Source of the DNA: Pelomyxa schiedti
Taxonomy: Eukaryota > Evosea > Pelobiontida > Pelomyxidae
Reading direction: 5' to 3'
NCBI GenBank assembly: GCA_020536535.1
Contig: JAHLWZ010000874.1
Location: forward strand, 1 to 63,882
Length of the DNA stretch: 63,882 nucleotides
Position numbers and translations under genes: made by a program. Position 1 is the stretch's first letter; the number at the start of each line of letters is the position of its first letter. The notes beneath the pieces are model-generated. The model saw only the letters and a program-made list of their open reading frames with translations, was not told the DNA's origin and did no database searches. Below are positions 23,161 to 35,100 of this stretch, in pieces.

Positions 23161-26100
23161 TCAGCTCACAACGAACCTCCCATCCTCATCAAATACCACT
23201 GTCCGGCCAGAGCTTGTTGTGATAACAACACGGCCAACGTGCCCAGGTTGACCACCGGCGCGGCCCCCTTCCCCGACTGTGCCCCTATTGCTGTCTGGGT
23301 CCTCGGGGTTGGGGCAGTGCCAGTCGCGTGCGTTCACAACGCGGAACTCTGTGGTAATGTCTTCAAGGTGTGAGGCCGCACCCCCTCCGCCTCCGCCGCC
23401 AAGTTGCGTCCCGCCGGGGTTTGTGCTTCCACCGGCCCCATTTGAGCACTCCCCTGAGCAGTCTTGGTCCCCACCCTTGCCTCCCCCGCCTTCGCCACTG
23501 GCTCCTGTGTAAGAGGCACTCCCAACAACTCCCGCACTCCCACCCCCTCCGCCGCCATTTTCGCCAGGAGAAAGGTCGGAGTTGCCGGCCCACTCCCCTC
23601 CATTGCCACCTCTCCCAACTTTACCATTGTGAGTGCCCCCACCCCCACCGCCTCCAGTGCCCCCATACTTCCCGGATGGCGCACCACCACCACCACCGGC
23701 ACCAAGCAGCACCAGGCCCTTGTATTCTGGGCACTTGGAGCATTTTTTGATGGTCACATGGGAGCTTCCTCCACCTCCCCCAGCCCCGTAGTTTTTTCCT
23801 CCATTGCCACCGTTGGGAGCACCACCTGCACAGGTAGAGCTTTTGCCTGGTGGTGGTGGGTGTGGCACACAGGTCCCGCCTTTTCCAACTGTAACAAACA
23901 GTTCATCACCATTTGCACATGACCACTTGGCCATACAGAACCCACCAGCACCACCGTTGGTCCCTTGTTCAACAGAGTATCCCCCTGCCCCACCACCACC
24001 CCACATCTTAATAGTGCAAATCACTGTGCTAACTATGTAGTTAAAGTCAGAAATAAAACGGTAAATAAGAACACACAATGTATAACCACAGGGACAGATT
24101 GTCGTTTCGCAACACTTACAACAATGGGCCCTGACTCCTGAGTCAGATGTGGAGCACTACACGTGATCATCTGATGTGGCTCAGTAATTAATATGTTCTT
24201 GCATGGAAGGCCTATTCTCAGTTAAATAAGAAAAAGAAGGGTGGTGCCAACCACAAACAGTAACATCAACGTCTGAAGCTTTAGTTCCAAACCCTGTCCC
24301 TGCTATCTTCATGTTGAGGCAGTCTGAGGCCAAGAACACCAAACAAGTTCTTATTACGGGCTCTGTTTGCTGTTAGTTTCGAGTAAAATTCCTTGGGGGA
24401 AACCTTGATAAGAAAATTTGACCTTGCTTTGGGATCGGACTTGGCCCACTCTCATAAAAACATCATACCCAGTGCCAATTCCCTCAGATACACAAAAAGA
24501 AATATGTGAACCAGGTTGAATGACTCCAATATTTGTGCAATGTATTCCAGGTATTTCTACTGATATTTCACATTGTTTCACACTGGGGGGCCATGTGCCT
24601 CTAAGATGTACAATACCTCCAGAAGTTGTCGCATCTGAAATGGAATCCACAACTACTGGGACTGCTCTCGGTTAGAAGAATTTCATCATGGAGTGTCTTC
24701 TCACTTGATGATATGGTAATCATGGTAGGGATCATTTGAAGAACTTGACGAGCTTGCTGAAGGTCAAATGTTGTAGCAAAAGAAAAAGATGGTTGTAAAA
24801 GTCCAGAAGGAATTGTCGCTATCTATCTTTGTGGTGAGTGGTGGGTAAAATGGACAGTCATATTCAACTGGTTGTAGAACTGCATCAATGGCCGGCAACT
24901 GACTTCTAGCTTCGAATGCACTGTCTTCAACGGAACTTATTTTCTGAAGATGGTGAAGTATACTATCTCGCACAAAAGTGAACATCCCCAGCTGCTCTAA
25001 CAGTTGGGATACTACAATTGAAGTTATTAGGGAGGCAGAAAATTGGTTCTTTACTCTGTGAGGCATGTGTGGTATAAGATTTTTCAACCATGCTGCTTTC
25101 AAGATTTCGTAATTGTGCCGTCATTTCTTCTACTATACAGTGCACTTCAGTTTCAAATTTTGAGTGATCCTACCCTCAATTAAATCTTAAATAACGGAGG
25201 ATTTGGTACACACTTTTTGGATTTCCGTTAAAGAGTCATTAATGACAGAAATTGCGGTGTTGAGTGTGCTAGTTTGGCTCCTAACAGCCTCCACTTTTAA
25301 AGATATACTTTCAAACTGCCCTCGAGAGTACTCTTGAAGCGAAACTATTTTGTGATCCTATATTGAATGTAAAGACAAAAAGATACCAGTAATTAATCAC
25401 CTTGTGGTTCAAAACTGCGCACATTGTGCAAATTGGGTGCAGGTCTGTCAAACAAAAAAGTTTCCGTTTCTCATTGTCGTGGAGCTCACAGAGACCTAAA
25501 GGAAGAAAAAATGGTAAAATGAAGGGAAAAATTACGTAGACACAACAACTTGTGTTTTTTTCAGTCACAGGGGATTGCCGCTTGTGTGATGACATCCACT
25601 TGAACCCATGTGAAGAAGACCAGCACTTATCACAAAGTAGAACTGGTGATGGTGAGGCCTGTGAACAAGTCTCACACAGAATTGTGGCAGATTCGTTGCA
25701 GGAAATGCAGTGCGTCAGCTGGGATTCTGGTTCTTTTTCAAGTTTAAGTGGCCACAAATGCACACGATAGTTATAAATAACCTGGGACAGGATAAGTTTT
25801 TTCAAGCTGGTCAATCAGTGAGTCAACAAAATACACAAACTTGCAGTGAGCTTCTGTTGGACCGAAAGATACTTTTGAGGGCGGAAAGTGTGCCAGAGTC
25901 TCAGGTAGTAGGGGAGGTTGCACATTGAGTATTACCGCTGTTGCACCAGCTTGACAGTTGTTACACATGGTTCCCAAGAGTAAGTGCGGTACCTTCACAT
26001 ATAGGAACCATGATGGTGGTTACCTTGTGGCACTTCATGCACGCCACTTCAACGATTCTAGCATCCCTTTTTTCTTAGTTATTTAATACTCATTATTGAA

Positions 26101-26496
26101 TAAAAAAAAATTGCATGCACCCTATCCCAAAAATGTAAATAATGGTAGTTGGTGCCATTTTTCATACTGCAAATGTGACGGTGATAGCCGCAACAAAAAA
26201 GTAGAAATGCACAGCGCTGCACACTTCCTGCACACCACGTGACCACAACAAAGTCCAACAAAAACGCCCACTGTGCCGCTTGGCCCATCGCCCTTGCAAC
26301 GCGAAATAACAAGACCAGTGTTGGGTGGTGACACAGTGCTAGCAGCAGTCGCACTCGTAGTAGCGGTTGTAGATCCTGGCTGGCCGGTGTCTGGCTTCCC
26401 GTCGGTGACCGCGCTGTGCCGATTTAGATCTAGATCTGCCTGGTCCCAGTGCTGCAGCTGCTGTGCCGTGAGACAACAACAACTGCACGTTGTCAT
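23161..26496 (-). CDS. TRIM-like protein: RING, two B-boxes, coiled coil, Ig-like, glycine-rich domain
   Basis: The ATG at 26496 begins a RING (MTTCSCCCL ... CCGHVVCRKCAALC ... VACMKCHK) with an unusually long ~85-residue insertion between the first and second metal pairs. Then come a first B-box (THCISCNESATILCETC, LLCDKCWSSSH), a second B-box (LCELHDNEKRKLFCLTD, ICTMCAVLNHK), helical coiled-coil-like exons, an Ig/filamin-like segment (IGVIQPGSHISFCVSEG), and a C-terminal region of about 280 residues rich in Gly. The start of that region (IKMWGGGGAGGYSV, GGAGGF, GDELFVTVGKGG) resembles the secreted glycine-rich (ALK-type) domain. Likely a ubiquitin ligase; the Gly-rich tail replaces the usual NHL or SPRY domain. 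Stop at 23161. Confidence 0.75.
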
Positions 26497-26906
26497 TACT
26501 TCCCGGTTGACGTGCCGAACTGGTTGATTGAGTTCGTTAATAACGCAAAAGAACAGATTTACAGTTTTTTTTTCACTCTTAGTTTTGTTTAGTTTTCCTG
26601 TCTATGGTGTGTGGTGTATTTACAGCTGTGCATCAGTGAACTGTGCAAAAAGGGATTGCGTGTCACGGATCACAGGTTGATTGTACATAGATATCTACAA
26701 GGCTGTTGGAATTGGAAGGGAACAGTGCAACGTGGAATACATACCAGTTGTTGTATGGTTATGTGTGGAGCATTAAACATTTCAAGGGGAGGGGCTTTTT
26801 GGCACAACTTCAAGAGGTTTGATATGCTTGGGTGGTCGGCAAAATCCTCTTCCTTATTCAGAGGTGCCTACTCTGTGTTGGCCTTCGTTTGTTTGTGTAA
26901 AAAGGG
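26497..26906. other. Intergenic region between two minus-strand genes
   Basis: This stretch separates the TRIM-like gene start from the Atg13-like end. A plus-strand open frame crosses it but has no family signal. It contains a T9 run near 26565. I see no gene. Confidence 0.4.
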
Positions 26907-29226
26907 TTATCGTACTCTAGCTATGGCTGCAAGAAGGACTTGACTTGTTTCGTCTTTCTCTGCGATAATGATATTTGAGGGGCCGCCTGTGGGTAGAGCT
27001 GCTGTAATGTTGGCTGGAAGTAACATTCGAGCAAGGCCGGAGGCAGTTGGGGGGGAATTGGCAGGTGGATTAGAAGTTTCGGCAGCTGTGAAGGCATTCA
27101 GTGATGTGCCAGTTGAAGTTGTTTGTGATTGGTGTGCCCCTGATAAAACTGGGTCAACAAAAGGCTTGATGCCTGACATCTGAAGTTACATTTAATGTTG
27201 GATCTCGTTGTTTTTTTTTTCCCATGTCATACTTTGTCCCCTCCCAAACTGCTACTCCGGGAGCGAGTAATTGGTTGCATTGAAGCCTCCACTTCCTAGT
27301 ATGTGTTACTTTTCTTTTGCGAGAGTGGATGGATACCTTGCTACTTGTCATTTTTGGCTGTAAAAAGGGCTGGGATTGATTACTGAGATTAAAAATTGAG
27401 GTATAATCGACTGGTGATGTGGCAAGAATCTTTTGTATTGGCTCCACCGGGTAATTCGGAGTTAAAAAGGCTGGAATTCCAAGACCAAGGCTATTAGGAG
27501 TAATGTGGCTTGGACTTGTGTTATGTGTGGTATCAACATTGACTGCAGGAACATCAATTGGTACGGACACAGGCTTAGTATATGAAACAGATGTATTGCT
27601 TTTTGTGTGATATAATGTCTGGAGTTAGTGCTTCATAACGTGAAAAAGTGGGAAGTACGGAGGTTGTTGCCCTGGGGGAAGTATGGAGACCAAGGATGGT
27701 GCTGGTACGCTTGAACTTGAACTCCCCAAAGGTGTGGGAACGGGTGGTTGTGCTTGGTTGTGTGTTGATGCTGTAACTGGGTCAGAAGAATTTGAAGGGT
27801 TTGTTTGCGTCGTATTGACTGATGCAATTGTAGGAGTGTCTATCACCTGGGCTACTTGGTATGACTCATGCTGGCGGGGAGATGGCTCGTTTGATTGGGT
27901 TTGAGGTTGCAGTTGTAAAGGTCCATTATGCGGTTGGGGTTGCTGTTGCTGTTGTGGTTGTGGTTGCATTTGTGTCAGGGACTGTGTCAGCGCCTGCGTC
28001 TGCGACTGCGCCTGCGCCTGTGGCTGGGTCTGGGTCTGGGTTTGTGTCTGTGTCTGTGTCTGTGAGTGCGTCTGTGTCTGTGACTGTGACTGTATCTGGG
28101 TCAGCGACTGCGTCTGTGACGGCGACGGCGACGGCGAATTCGTCTGCGTCTGTGGTTGTGGCATATGCTGTGGTTGTGTTTGTGATTGTTTTTGTGTTTG
28201 TTGTGTTTGAGGCTGTTGATAATCGAGTGTTATATGCATAGTGATATCGCTCGCCAGTGTTGTCTGTTTGATGTTACTGAAGAGTTACGGCTTGATATTT
28301 GTTACCTCAAATTCTTCTTCATCCCGATATGTACACTTAATTTGAAATCCACCACAGGGTGTTAATACCTGACCCATGTTTAACTTCCCATAACGTTGAT
28401 TTACAGAAGTGGGTGAAGACTTTGCTGACACTTCTAATGACTGTTCTAAAGTGCACTTGCTTGTCAAGTTGCTTCGAATTTTACGGTGGAGGAGGAAAGC
28501 AGGGAGCATTCTTGTGAACGAATGCAGAGCGCGCATTAATATAGTGAAATTACGATACAGGTTCATGAATTCATCTTCAGGGGAACACCTGCGGATTAAA
28601 AGTTAATGGAGAAAAAGTTAAATCACATCAAAGTTTTATTTTGGGAAGTTCTCGTGATACAAACTTATCTGGCCTGAATTTTAGCTTCCACACCTCAAGG
28701 ACAGGGATGTAATTGTGAGGAACAATTATTCCTTTCTCGGAGAGAACTGAAGGTGGTACTTTGAACGAAATCGTGATTTTTACATCCAAAGTGTGTGCTG
28801 TCCAGCCTTCTGGAAGTTCGGGCATTTTATACAACTCATATTCTGGCATGGTAAGATTGAACTGCCGACTTAGTGGTGGGTTTGCTTGAAATGGAGTACG
28901 GCTACAACAAAAACTTGCACCACAGCAAGAGCACCAACTCCAAACATTTAAAACAAAAGCAAAACAAGAAAAAGCCTAACCATTTCATCATCACTCTTTG
29001 GGACCTTTGGCAAACTGGTCAACCTTTCTCTAATCACACACCGCGACTGCAATATCATCTGCACACACCTCCCAAAAGTGCACCCCAGTACCCACTGCGT
29101 CTTCCTCGCCTCCAGGCTCACACTCCCACTACCACCTCCATTCCCATTCCCATTCCCGCTCGGCGGTGACGATCCCGGTGACGTAGTTGTCGTGTTTCCG
29201 CTGCTTCCGCCCACCGCCTGCCGCAT
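26907..29226 (-). CDS. ATG13: Autophagy protein Atg13 (HORMA domain plus disordered tail)
   Basis: The ATG at 29226 gives a Gly/Asn/Ser-rich leader, then VQMILQSRCVIRERLTSLPK, PEYELYKMPELPEGWTAHTL, VPHNYIPVLEVWKLKF, NLYRNFTILMRALHSFTRML-PAFLL (the diagnostic Atg13 HORMA helix) and GQVLTPCGGFQIKCTYRDEE. Together these match the Atg13 HORMA domain, the scaffold of the Atg1/ULK kinase complex that starts autophagosome formation. The C-terminal half is a long Gln/Thr/Pro/Ser-rich disordered tail, including a Thr-Gln dipeptide array from a hexanucleotide-like repeat near 28020-28110. Several introns separate these blocks. The stop is at 26907. Confidence 0.8.
28020..28110 (-). repeat. Thr-Gln-encoding minisatellite in the Atg13 tail
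   Basis: Repeats of the type GTCTGT/GTCTGG on the plus strand encode an alternating Gln-Thr run on the minus strand. The copies are imperfect. Length variation between alleles is likely. Confidence 0.7.
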
Positions 29227-29373
29227 CGTCACCAGTGGTTTGTCTGTTTTTTTTTTTTTTTTTTGTTTATTAACAGAAAGAAGCAGGCGTGTCATTCACC
29301 TGTCAACTTTTTTTTTTTGAAAAAAACCGGTGCTCATTCGAAGTGACAGTGTGGAGTATGCATAGGGATTCCC

Positions 29374-30856
29374 CTAGTGGTTGTTGGTTTTTGTTTGTGT
29401 TGGCCTGGCTGTAGCAGTTGATGTGGCTGGTTTCGGTGTTGATTCAGGTCTCCTGACCGACGATGTGGTTGTTGGTTGTGGTGCCTTGCTGCTGTGCGCC
29501 CCCGTGTTGCTCGTTGTTTTGCCGGACGAGGGCGGCGGCGGCGCTCCCGTCCTTGCTGTAGCAACCTTGGCGCCAGTCGTGGATGTGTGTGTTGGTGTGG
29601 GTGTGGGTGTGGATGTGGATGTCGAAGCCGCCGTCTTGACCGTGGTCGAGGTTGTCCTGGCCGGTGCCAGCGCGGCGCCGTGGCCGGTCGTGGGCTTGCC
29701 GGTTGCTGTTCTGTTTGCCCCCCTGGCTAGCCCATTTGCTGGGGTGGCCGTCCGGAGAAGGGGCCTTTGGCCTGGTCTTGGTGCCGCGGCCTTTGTTGTG
29801 GGAGTGGCAGTAGGTTGTGGTGGCGGTGGTGCTGTTGCTGTTGCTGTTTTTACAGAGGTGGCTGGTGCTGTGGGTTGAGGGGGCGGTCTGGGTTCCGGGC
29901 TTTCAGTTACCTCGGACAGCGGTGTGGCATTGGCCTCCGCGTCTGAAACCATTTGCTCAAATGATACAGCTTCCATGACTTTTAAGGGGTGCTCTTCCAA
30001 GGCAAGGCCAGTTGGGAGACGTGGTGTGGGTGGGGGTGCCAGTTTGCTTTCAGGAGTTGTGGGGGCACTTGATCGTGGGGTTGAAGGTCTTTCGTTCTTA
30101 CCTGCTGCCTGTAACAGTGGAGGGAGAAAAAGGGAAAGTTAGGCGAAAGAGTTAGCCCAGGTTTCTTTGTGAGTGAGGTTAGATGTAAGTTCGAGCAACG
30201 CCAAAGTTAGTTGGTGTGTTTGGCAGCGGTGGGTGTACCCTGGCAATGAGAGCCTGTTTTCTGCGCTGTTCTGCCTCCTCCAGCTCTCTCTCAATGTCAT
30301 CCCTCGTTTTGTGCGGCGTAAGGGTGGCGTTCTCGAGTCTCTCCTTCGCCTTGGAGCGTCGCGACGTCGGAGGCCTGAAGTCATCATCCAGCGGTATCTC
30401 GAATGCGATGGGCTTCCTCGGTATCACCGGCTCGTCGTCCACAGCCTGCTGCTGTTGCGTAGCTGCCGCCGCCGTCGCGGTCGCCCTCGGCTGCGGCTGG
30501 TGATGTTGGTGGCCCTGTTGCTGCCTCGGAGCAGTGGAACCAACAGACGAGGCGGGCGTGGGAGGTGCCAGTTTGGAAGCCGAACGCGAGGCATGAGAAG
30601 TCGACGACGACGAGGAGGAGGAAGAGGGCGTGGACGTGGACGCACCGCTGCCACTGCGAGACGACGACGATGTGCGAGATGATGACCCGCCGCTTTGCGC
30701 GGGGGCCGTCGACACGCGGGCGGGCTGGGGTTGCTGTGTCCTCGATGTGGCCGCGGTACTTCGCGAGAGTGACGACGAAGATGTGGCGGCGGTGGAGGTG
30801 TGTGTCGTGGATCTAGTGGGTGCAGAGGAGGGAGGGGGTAACCGAGATGCACTCAT
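29374..30856 (-). CDS. Low-complexity Ser/Thr/Pro-rich protein with a short charged helix
   Basis: The ATG at 30856 starts about 130 residues of Ser/Thr/Ala/Pro/Gln low complexity, then IPRKPIAFEIPLDDDFRPPT and a charged helix (RSKAKERLENATLTPHKTRD, DIERELEEAEQRRKQALIAR). After an intron near 30100-30200 the second part has EEHPLKVMEAVSFEQMVSDA and a long Thr/Ala/Pro tail. The locus is GC-rich. The charged helix faintly resembles stathmin-type or other cytoskeletal regulators, but I would not assign a function. Stop at 29374. Confidence 0.6.
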
Positions 30857-31202
30857 TACGTATATCCGGCAATACAAACAAACGGGGGTTGTTGCTCTGG
30901 TTAGTTTCTCGTGTGTGCGTATCCAACAGTGTTTTTGTTTGGGGAAAAAAAAAATACGAAACCAAAAAAAAGCAAAAGCGCAGAAGGGACCACGATCTGT
31001 TGCTGAGAAAAAGTTTTGTTGTTTGAGAAAAAGAAATTGCAGTTGCAACTTGGGTTAATCACGACGACCATGCAGGCGACGCCTGGCGCTTCAATTTTCA
31101 CAAATGTGTTCGTGTTGGTATGATTCAACCGTTTTTTTTACAACTTGTTGCCAAGATCTACGCGTGGTTTGTCTGGCATTTCCAACCTTTTTTTTTTTTT
31201 TT

Positions 31203-31682
31203 TTAGAAGTCGTTGTCATCGCCGGGTACCGTAGTGAGATGGGCAATGTATGCGGTTGGGCAAAAGGAGACAGTGCACTCGCCAGTAACTTCGCAGTCGA
31301 CTCCTTTGTCCCCTGGAACCTCCTCGTTTTCTGCTCTAGGAGGTTGTTTTTTTGTTTTTTTTTTCCCCACTCTAGAAGTTCCCTCATGTAAAAATGCATC
31401 CAGGAGTTGCACTGGATCCGATATTTACTACTTTTGTGAGGCTTGTTTCGAAGGGTGTTGCTTGCACGTGGCGTTGGAGTGATGACCACTCTCCTGCGCT
31501 GAGTGACAGCTTTCATTCAGCGTGCCTGTGGGGGGGACAGAGATGTTCTGCGAAGGAATTATGGATCTTTCAATGTGACGTTTCAACTTCATCAAGCACA
31601 ACCCCTTGTTCTTCTGCGCCATCTTACCTTACTTACCTCGAGCCGATGTTGACTTTAGTATCTCAAGGCTGCTGGGTACCAT
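31203..31682 (-). CDS. Small unknown protein with acidic C-terminus
   Basis: A good 5' splice site (CGAG|GTAAGTAAG on the minus strand, near 31636) follows a possible first exon beginning ATGGTACCCAGC at 31682. A downstream exon reads RRRVVITPTPRASNTLRNKP, and the last reads LLDAFLHEGTSRVGKK, a Lys-rich patch, then AENEEVPGDKGVDCEVTGEC and AYIAHLTTVPGDDNDF before the stop at 31203. The middle junctions are not settled. No family is recognised. Confidence 0.4.
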
Positions 31683-31702
31683 CATCATCACCACCGTTCC
31701 TC

Positions 31703-32102
31703 ACTTCCTTGTTATTTTCAGCACTACAAAATCAAATTCAGAGGTACACCCTTTCACACTCGGCACTTAATCACTAAGAAATCACTCAGAGTAATGCACG
31801 CTAATTCATTTATTCGACTGGGTGAATCCTTTGTTCACAGGCCGTTACACACTCGAAACATTCAGTCCTCAATGTATGTCCTGTCCTTTATCTCCCCTTT
31901 TTAATTGCTCTGCATAAAGTCCAGATAAAGAGAAAACGATGTGTTCATATCAGTTCTCTTTTTTTTTGGCTGGATTTTGTGTTTGTCTGCATGTCGTAGT
32001 GGAACGCAAAAGAATTTGGCCCATCTCTTTAAATGATTTTGATGAGAAAACTTCTCAAGCCAACAGGTTTCATCACAAGTACCGACCAGGTACTCATTCT
32101 CT
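31703..32102. other. Region upstream of MED13-like gene, no clear exon
   Basis: It probably holds the promoter and perhaps short 5' exons of the plus-strand MED13-like gene. Open frames here lack conserved motifs and I could not build a convincing splice chain. Confidence 0.35.
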
Positions 32103-35100
32103 ATGGACAATCTCTATCCCAATGCACGCAGGGCCAATCTTTCTTTACAAAAAAATACAGTCATCACTTTTCCGCATGCTCTTATCGGGGAACTACGTGG
32201 ATGGTCAGAGGGCTCAGTAGCAATACAAACAGCCCAGCAGTGGACAAACCTGTTAAATCTCGACCCTCCTCTGGATGCACGGCAACCCACGGACATGGAT
32301 TCATCTTATCACATTATGCACACTGAATTGTCTGAGTCACCTTCTCAGCTCCCTGCTTTGTATTCAGCGGCACCTTTTTCTCCTCCAACGGGCACACGAG
32401 TCACAATAGGTTCAACTACTTTTGGATATCCCGCTGAGTGCGTTCTTGTGTACGTGCCACCTGTAGTTGCCACACCCCTACAACACTTCAGGTACAAAGA
32501 GTGAAATAACTACATCTCAATAACTCTTGGTCAGGAAGAAGCTTGCCATTCTCACAGAACTTCCTGCTGCTCTTCAGCTTCTTGAATTGCACAGTACTGG
32601 ACCACCAGTGCTAAAGTAACCAACTCGACTGATTTGAAACATTAACTCTTGCCATTCAGCGACACACTTATTACAAACTTCTGGAATTTCACTCCGCCAC
32701 TGACACTGGCAGTAGAGCGACAAACTGTCTTACCTGAGCAACACTCACCCCTCTATGGAAATACTGGTTTTGGTTATGGTTCTCAAATTTCAGCAACAAA
32801 TGGGACTGCGGGAATGGTGGGATCTCCCCCTCCCTCACATCAGTCCGTGGATATCACTTCACAAATAATGATGTCACCCCCAATGCTCCCAGTACTTTTT
32901 TTTTTTTTTAATCCCAAAGCTTACTCTTGCCCAGTTATCCTCAAATGCCCCTATAGAACCCATGCACCAATTTCCGCCTCCATCCTCACAAAGTCCACAA
33001 CCCAGTCGCCATCATAGGAAATCGGGAACATCAAAGAAGTTGCTTCCCTGGCTCTCAATACATTCTAACTGTTCCTTCAGACACAATACTGACAGAATTA
33101 AGTCAGAAGACTTGACTTCAAAGCCAGTTTCTATTGGGGTTGTGAAACAATCAGATAGCCCCCAAATACCCCAAACCGAGGATACCCTTTGCAAACAAAA
33201 GTCCGATGAGTCCCCAGAGTATGTTCTAATAACTTTTCTCGTTGCTTAGACTGTCAGTTTGTCCAAAAGAGAAAGAGTGGTAGATTCAACAATACAATCT
33301 CTGGACGTCACGTCACCTGTACCCTTACTTAATCTTGTTTCGGTGAGATCTAACGCTCTTTATAGGTAAACCTCCAATCCCAACCACGGAAGGTTTCAAG
33401 TCATCAAAATTTTCTTTGAGTCCCTCACTCCTTTACAGGACTACTCTGATGACAGTATCGCGAAACCAGGAAGCGAGGCTGACCTGCAACTTTGGATATC
33501 GGCAAAAACTTGTGGGCATTTTTCCTTAAACACACTGAATAACACAGCCTTAGCTACTATTCCTTCGAGTTCCCTTGGCAACTCAACACAACAGGCAGAC
33601 GGTATTAGTACTATTTCATTCACTTTCTTATCATATACCTCAGTTGTAATGATGCAAGATGAAAGCACAGCTAGTCCCGCAAACAAGATACCACAATCTG
33701 ATCCATTTTCTAATCAACTCGACACTTTAAAGCCAAATCCCTCCAGTTCCATGCCAACACCTACCCAATCTGATCTCATTCCAGAACAAGCACTCAAAAC
33801 AGCAATGGATTTTACTGAACAACCATCTTATGCCACACCCTCACCTCTGGAACCACCACGTGCACCTCCAACTCTCTTCAGTCCTTATGCCAGTCCAGTT
33901 GTACCCAGCCCAATAAAAATGAAAAAGTGTGTACTCATTATAATGTTCTCCACCATGACCCTTCTCTTGTGTAGGAAACCAGTTTCCTCTTTACCTTTCA
34001 AAGATACAGAATACCTAAAACCACCACCAAATATGACTCCCTGGCTCCCTCTCTCCTTTCAGCCACCCATACCAATAAGCCCACAGCAAGTTCTTCCAAT
34101 TAGCTACACACCAATGATCACCCCTCCTAATCTGAATAGCGAATTATCTTCCAGTGTTACACCCAAACAAAGTCATCAGTTACCAACACAATGTCTTTCA
34201 GTCTTGTCCTCAGCATTTCCTGGTGAAATACAAAAGCCTCATAAAATGCATGACGAACCTGAATCGGAGGAAGAAAGAACCCCCGAAGATAAAGTGGAAA
34301 TTGTTTCTTCTCGTAAGTAACAATTATGAGCATTTGGTTCTCATCTTCTTCTATTAAGCTCCGAAAACACCGGCAGTTTCAACACCTGGTTCCATCCTTA
34401 TTCCGAAAATTTCCAATGACATTTCAACAATTCTGAGCATGGTATCGAAGTGTTTGTCTCTCAGTTATAACAGAACATCTTAGTGTTCTACTTCGAGTGC
34501 TATGCTTGCCCTGATGTTGTCTGATTCAAAACAGCTTCCTGTTCTATACCCGCCTTACCTTGTGCAGAATAGTGCTCCACCCGTTGCTCAACTAGTTTTG
34601 TCCCTCGTCATCTAACAAGGAAATACAAGGAAAACAATCCACTCTTTGATGTTCTTATCCACTTCGCTCAGCATTCCTATGAAGGGCTTTCAGATGACCC
34701 TTTAGATAGCATATATCTACAGTTAGGAATGTCACATTTCGCACACAAGCGACATGCCTATCTTTCAGCATCTCATTGTTTTGACCCCGATATAAGCAAC
34801 ATGCTACTCACAGGTAACAGCAATGCAAGAAGTCTTCTAAAATAGAACTCAGAGGAACGACATCCGGGATCTCCGTTCGATATTCTTATGGACCCTCTTA
34901 CAACAAGCTCGCCACCCTCCGCTGTTTTCAATGGAATCCAGATGGCAAAGAGTTTACTGAGTGAGGCACTGGGAGGAATGGAGGGACCTCTTTTAGTGAA
35001 CCAATTTTCCAGGGGAGGAGAAGGGTATTCCATCTAACAGTTGTAGAATTGAACTTATATCTCGTTAACCAGCTTAGAGGAGCTAGCGCCTGCCCTAATG

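Noticed and set aside
26611-26943. Plus-strand 110-codon open frame
   Set aside because: Cys/Trp-rich with no family signal, and it overlaps the end of the antisense Atg13-like gene.
27683-28241. Plus-strand Val/Ala/Ser-rich frames over the Atg13 tail
   Set aside because: Antisense of the Gln/Thr repeat; no exon signals.
31646-31777. ATG at 31646 as the MED13 start
   Set aside because: It overlaps a strong opposite-strand splice donor (GAG|GTAAGTAAG), and the encoded peptide has no MED13 similarity.
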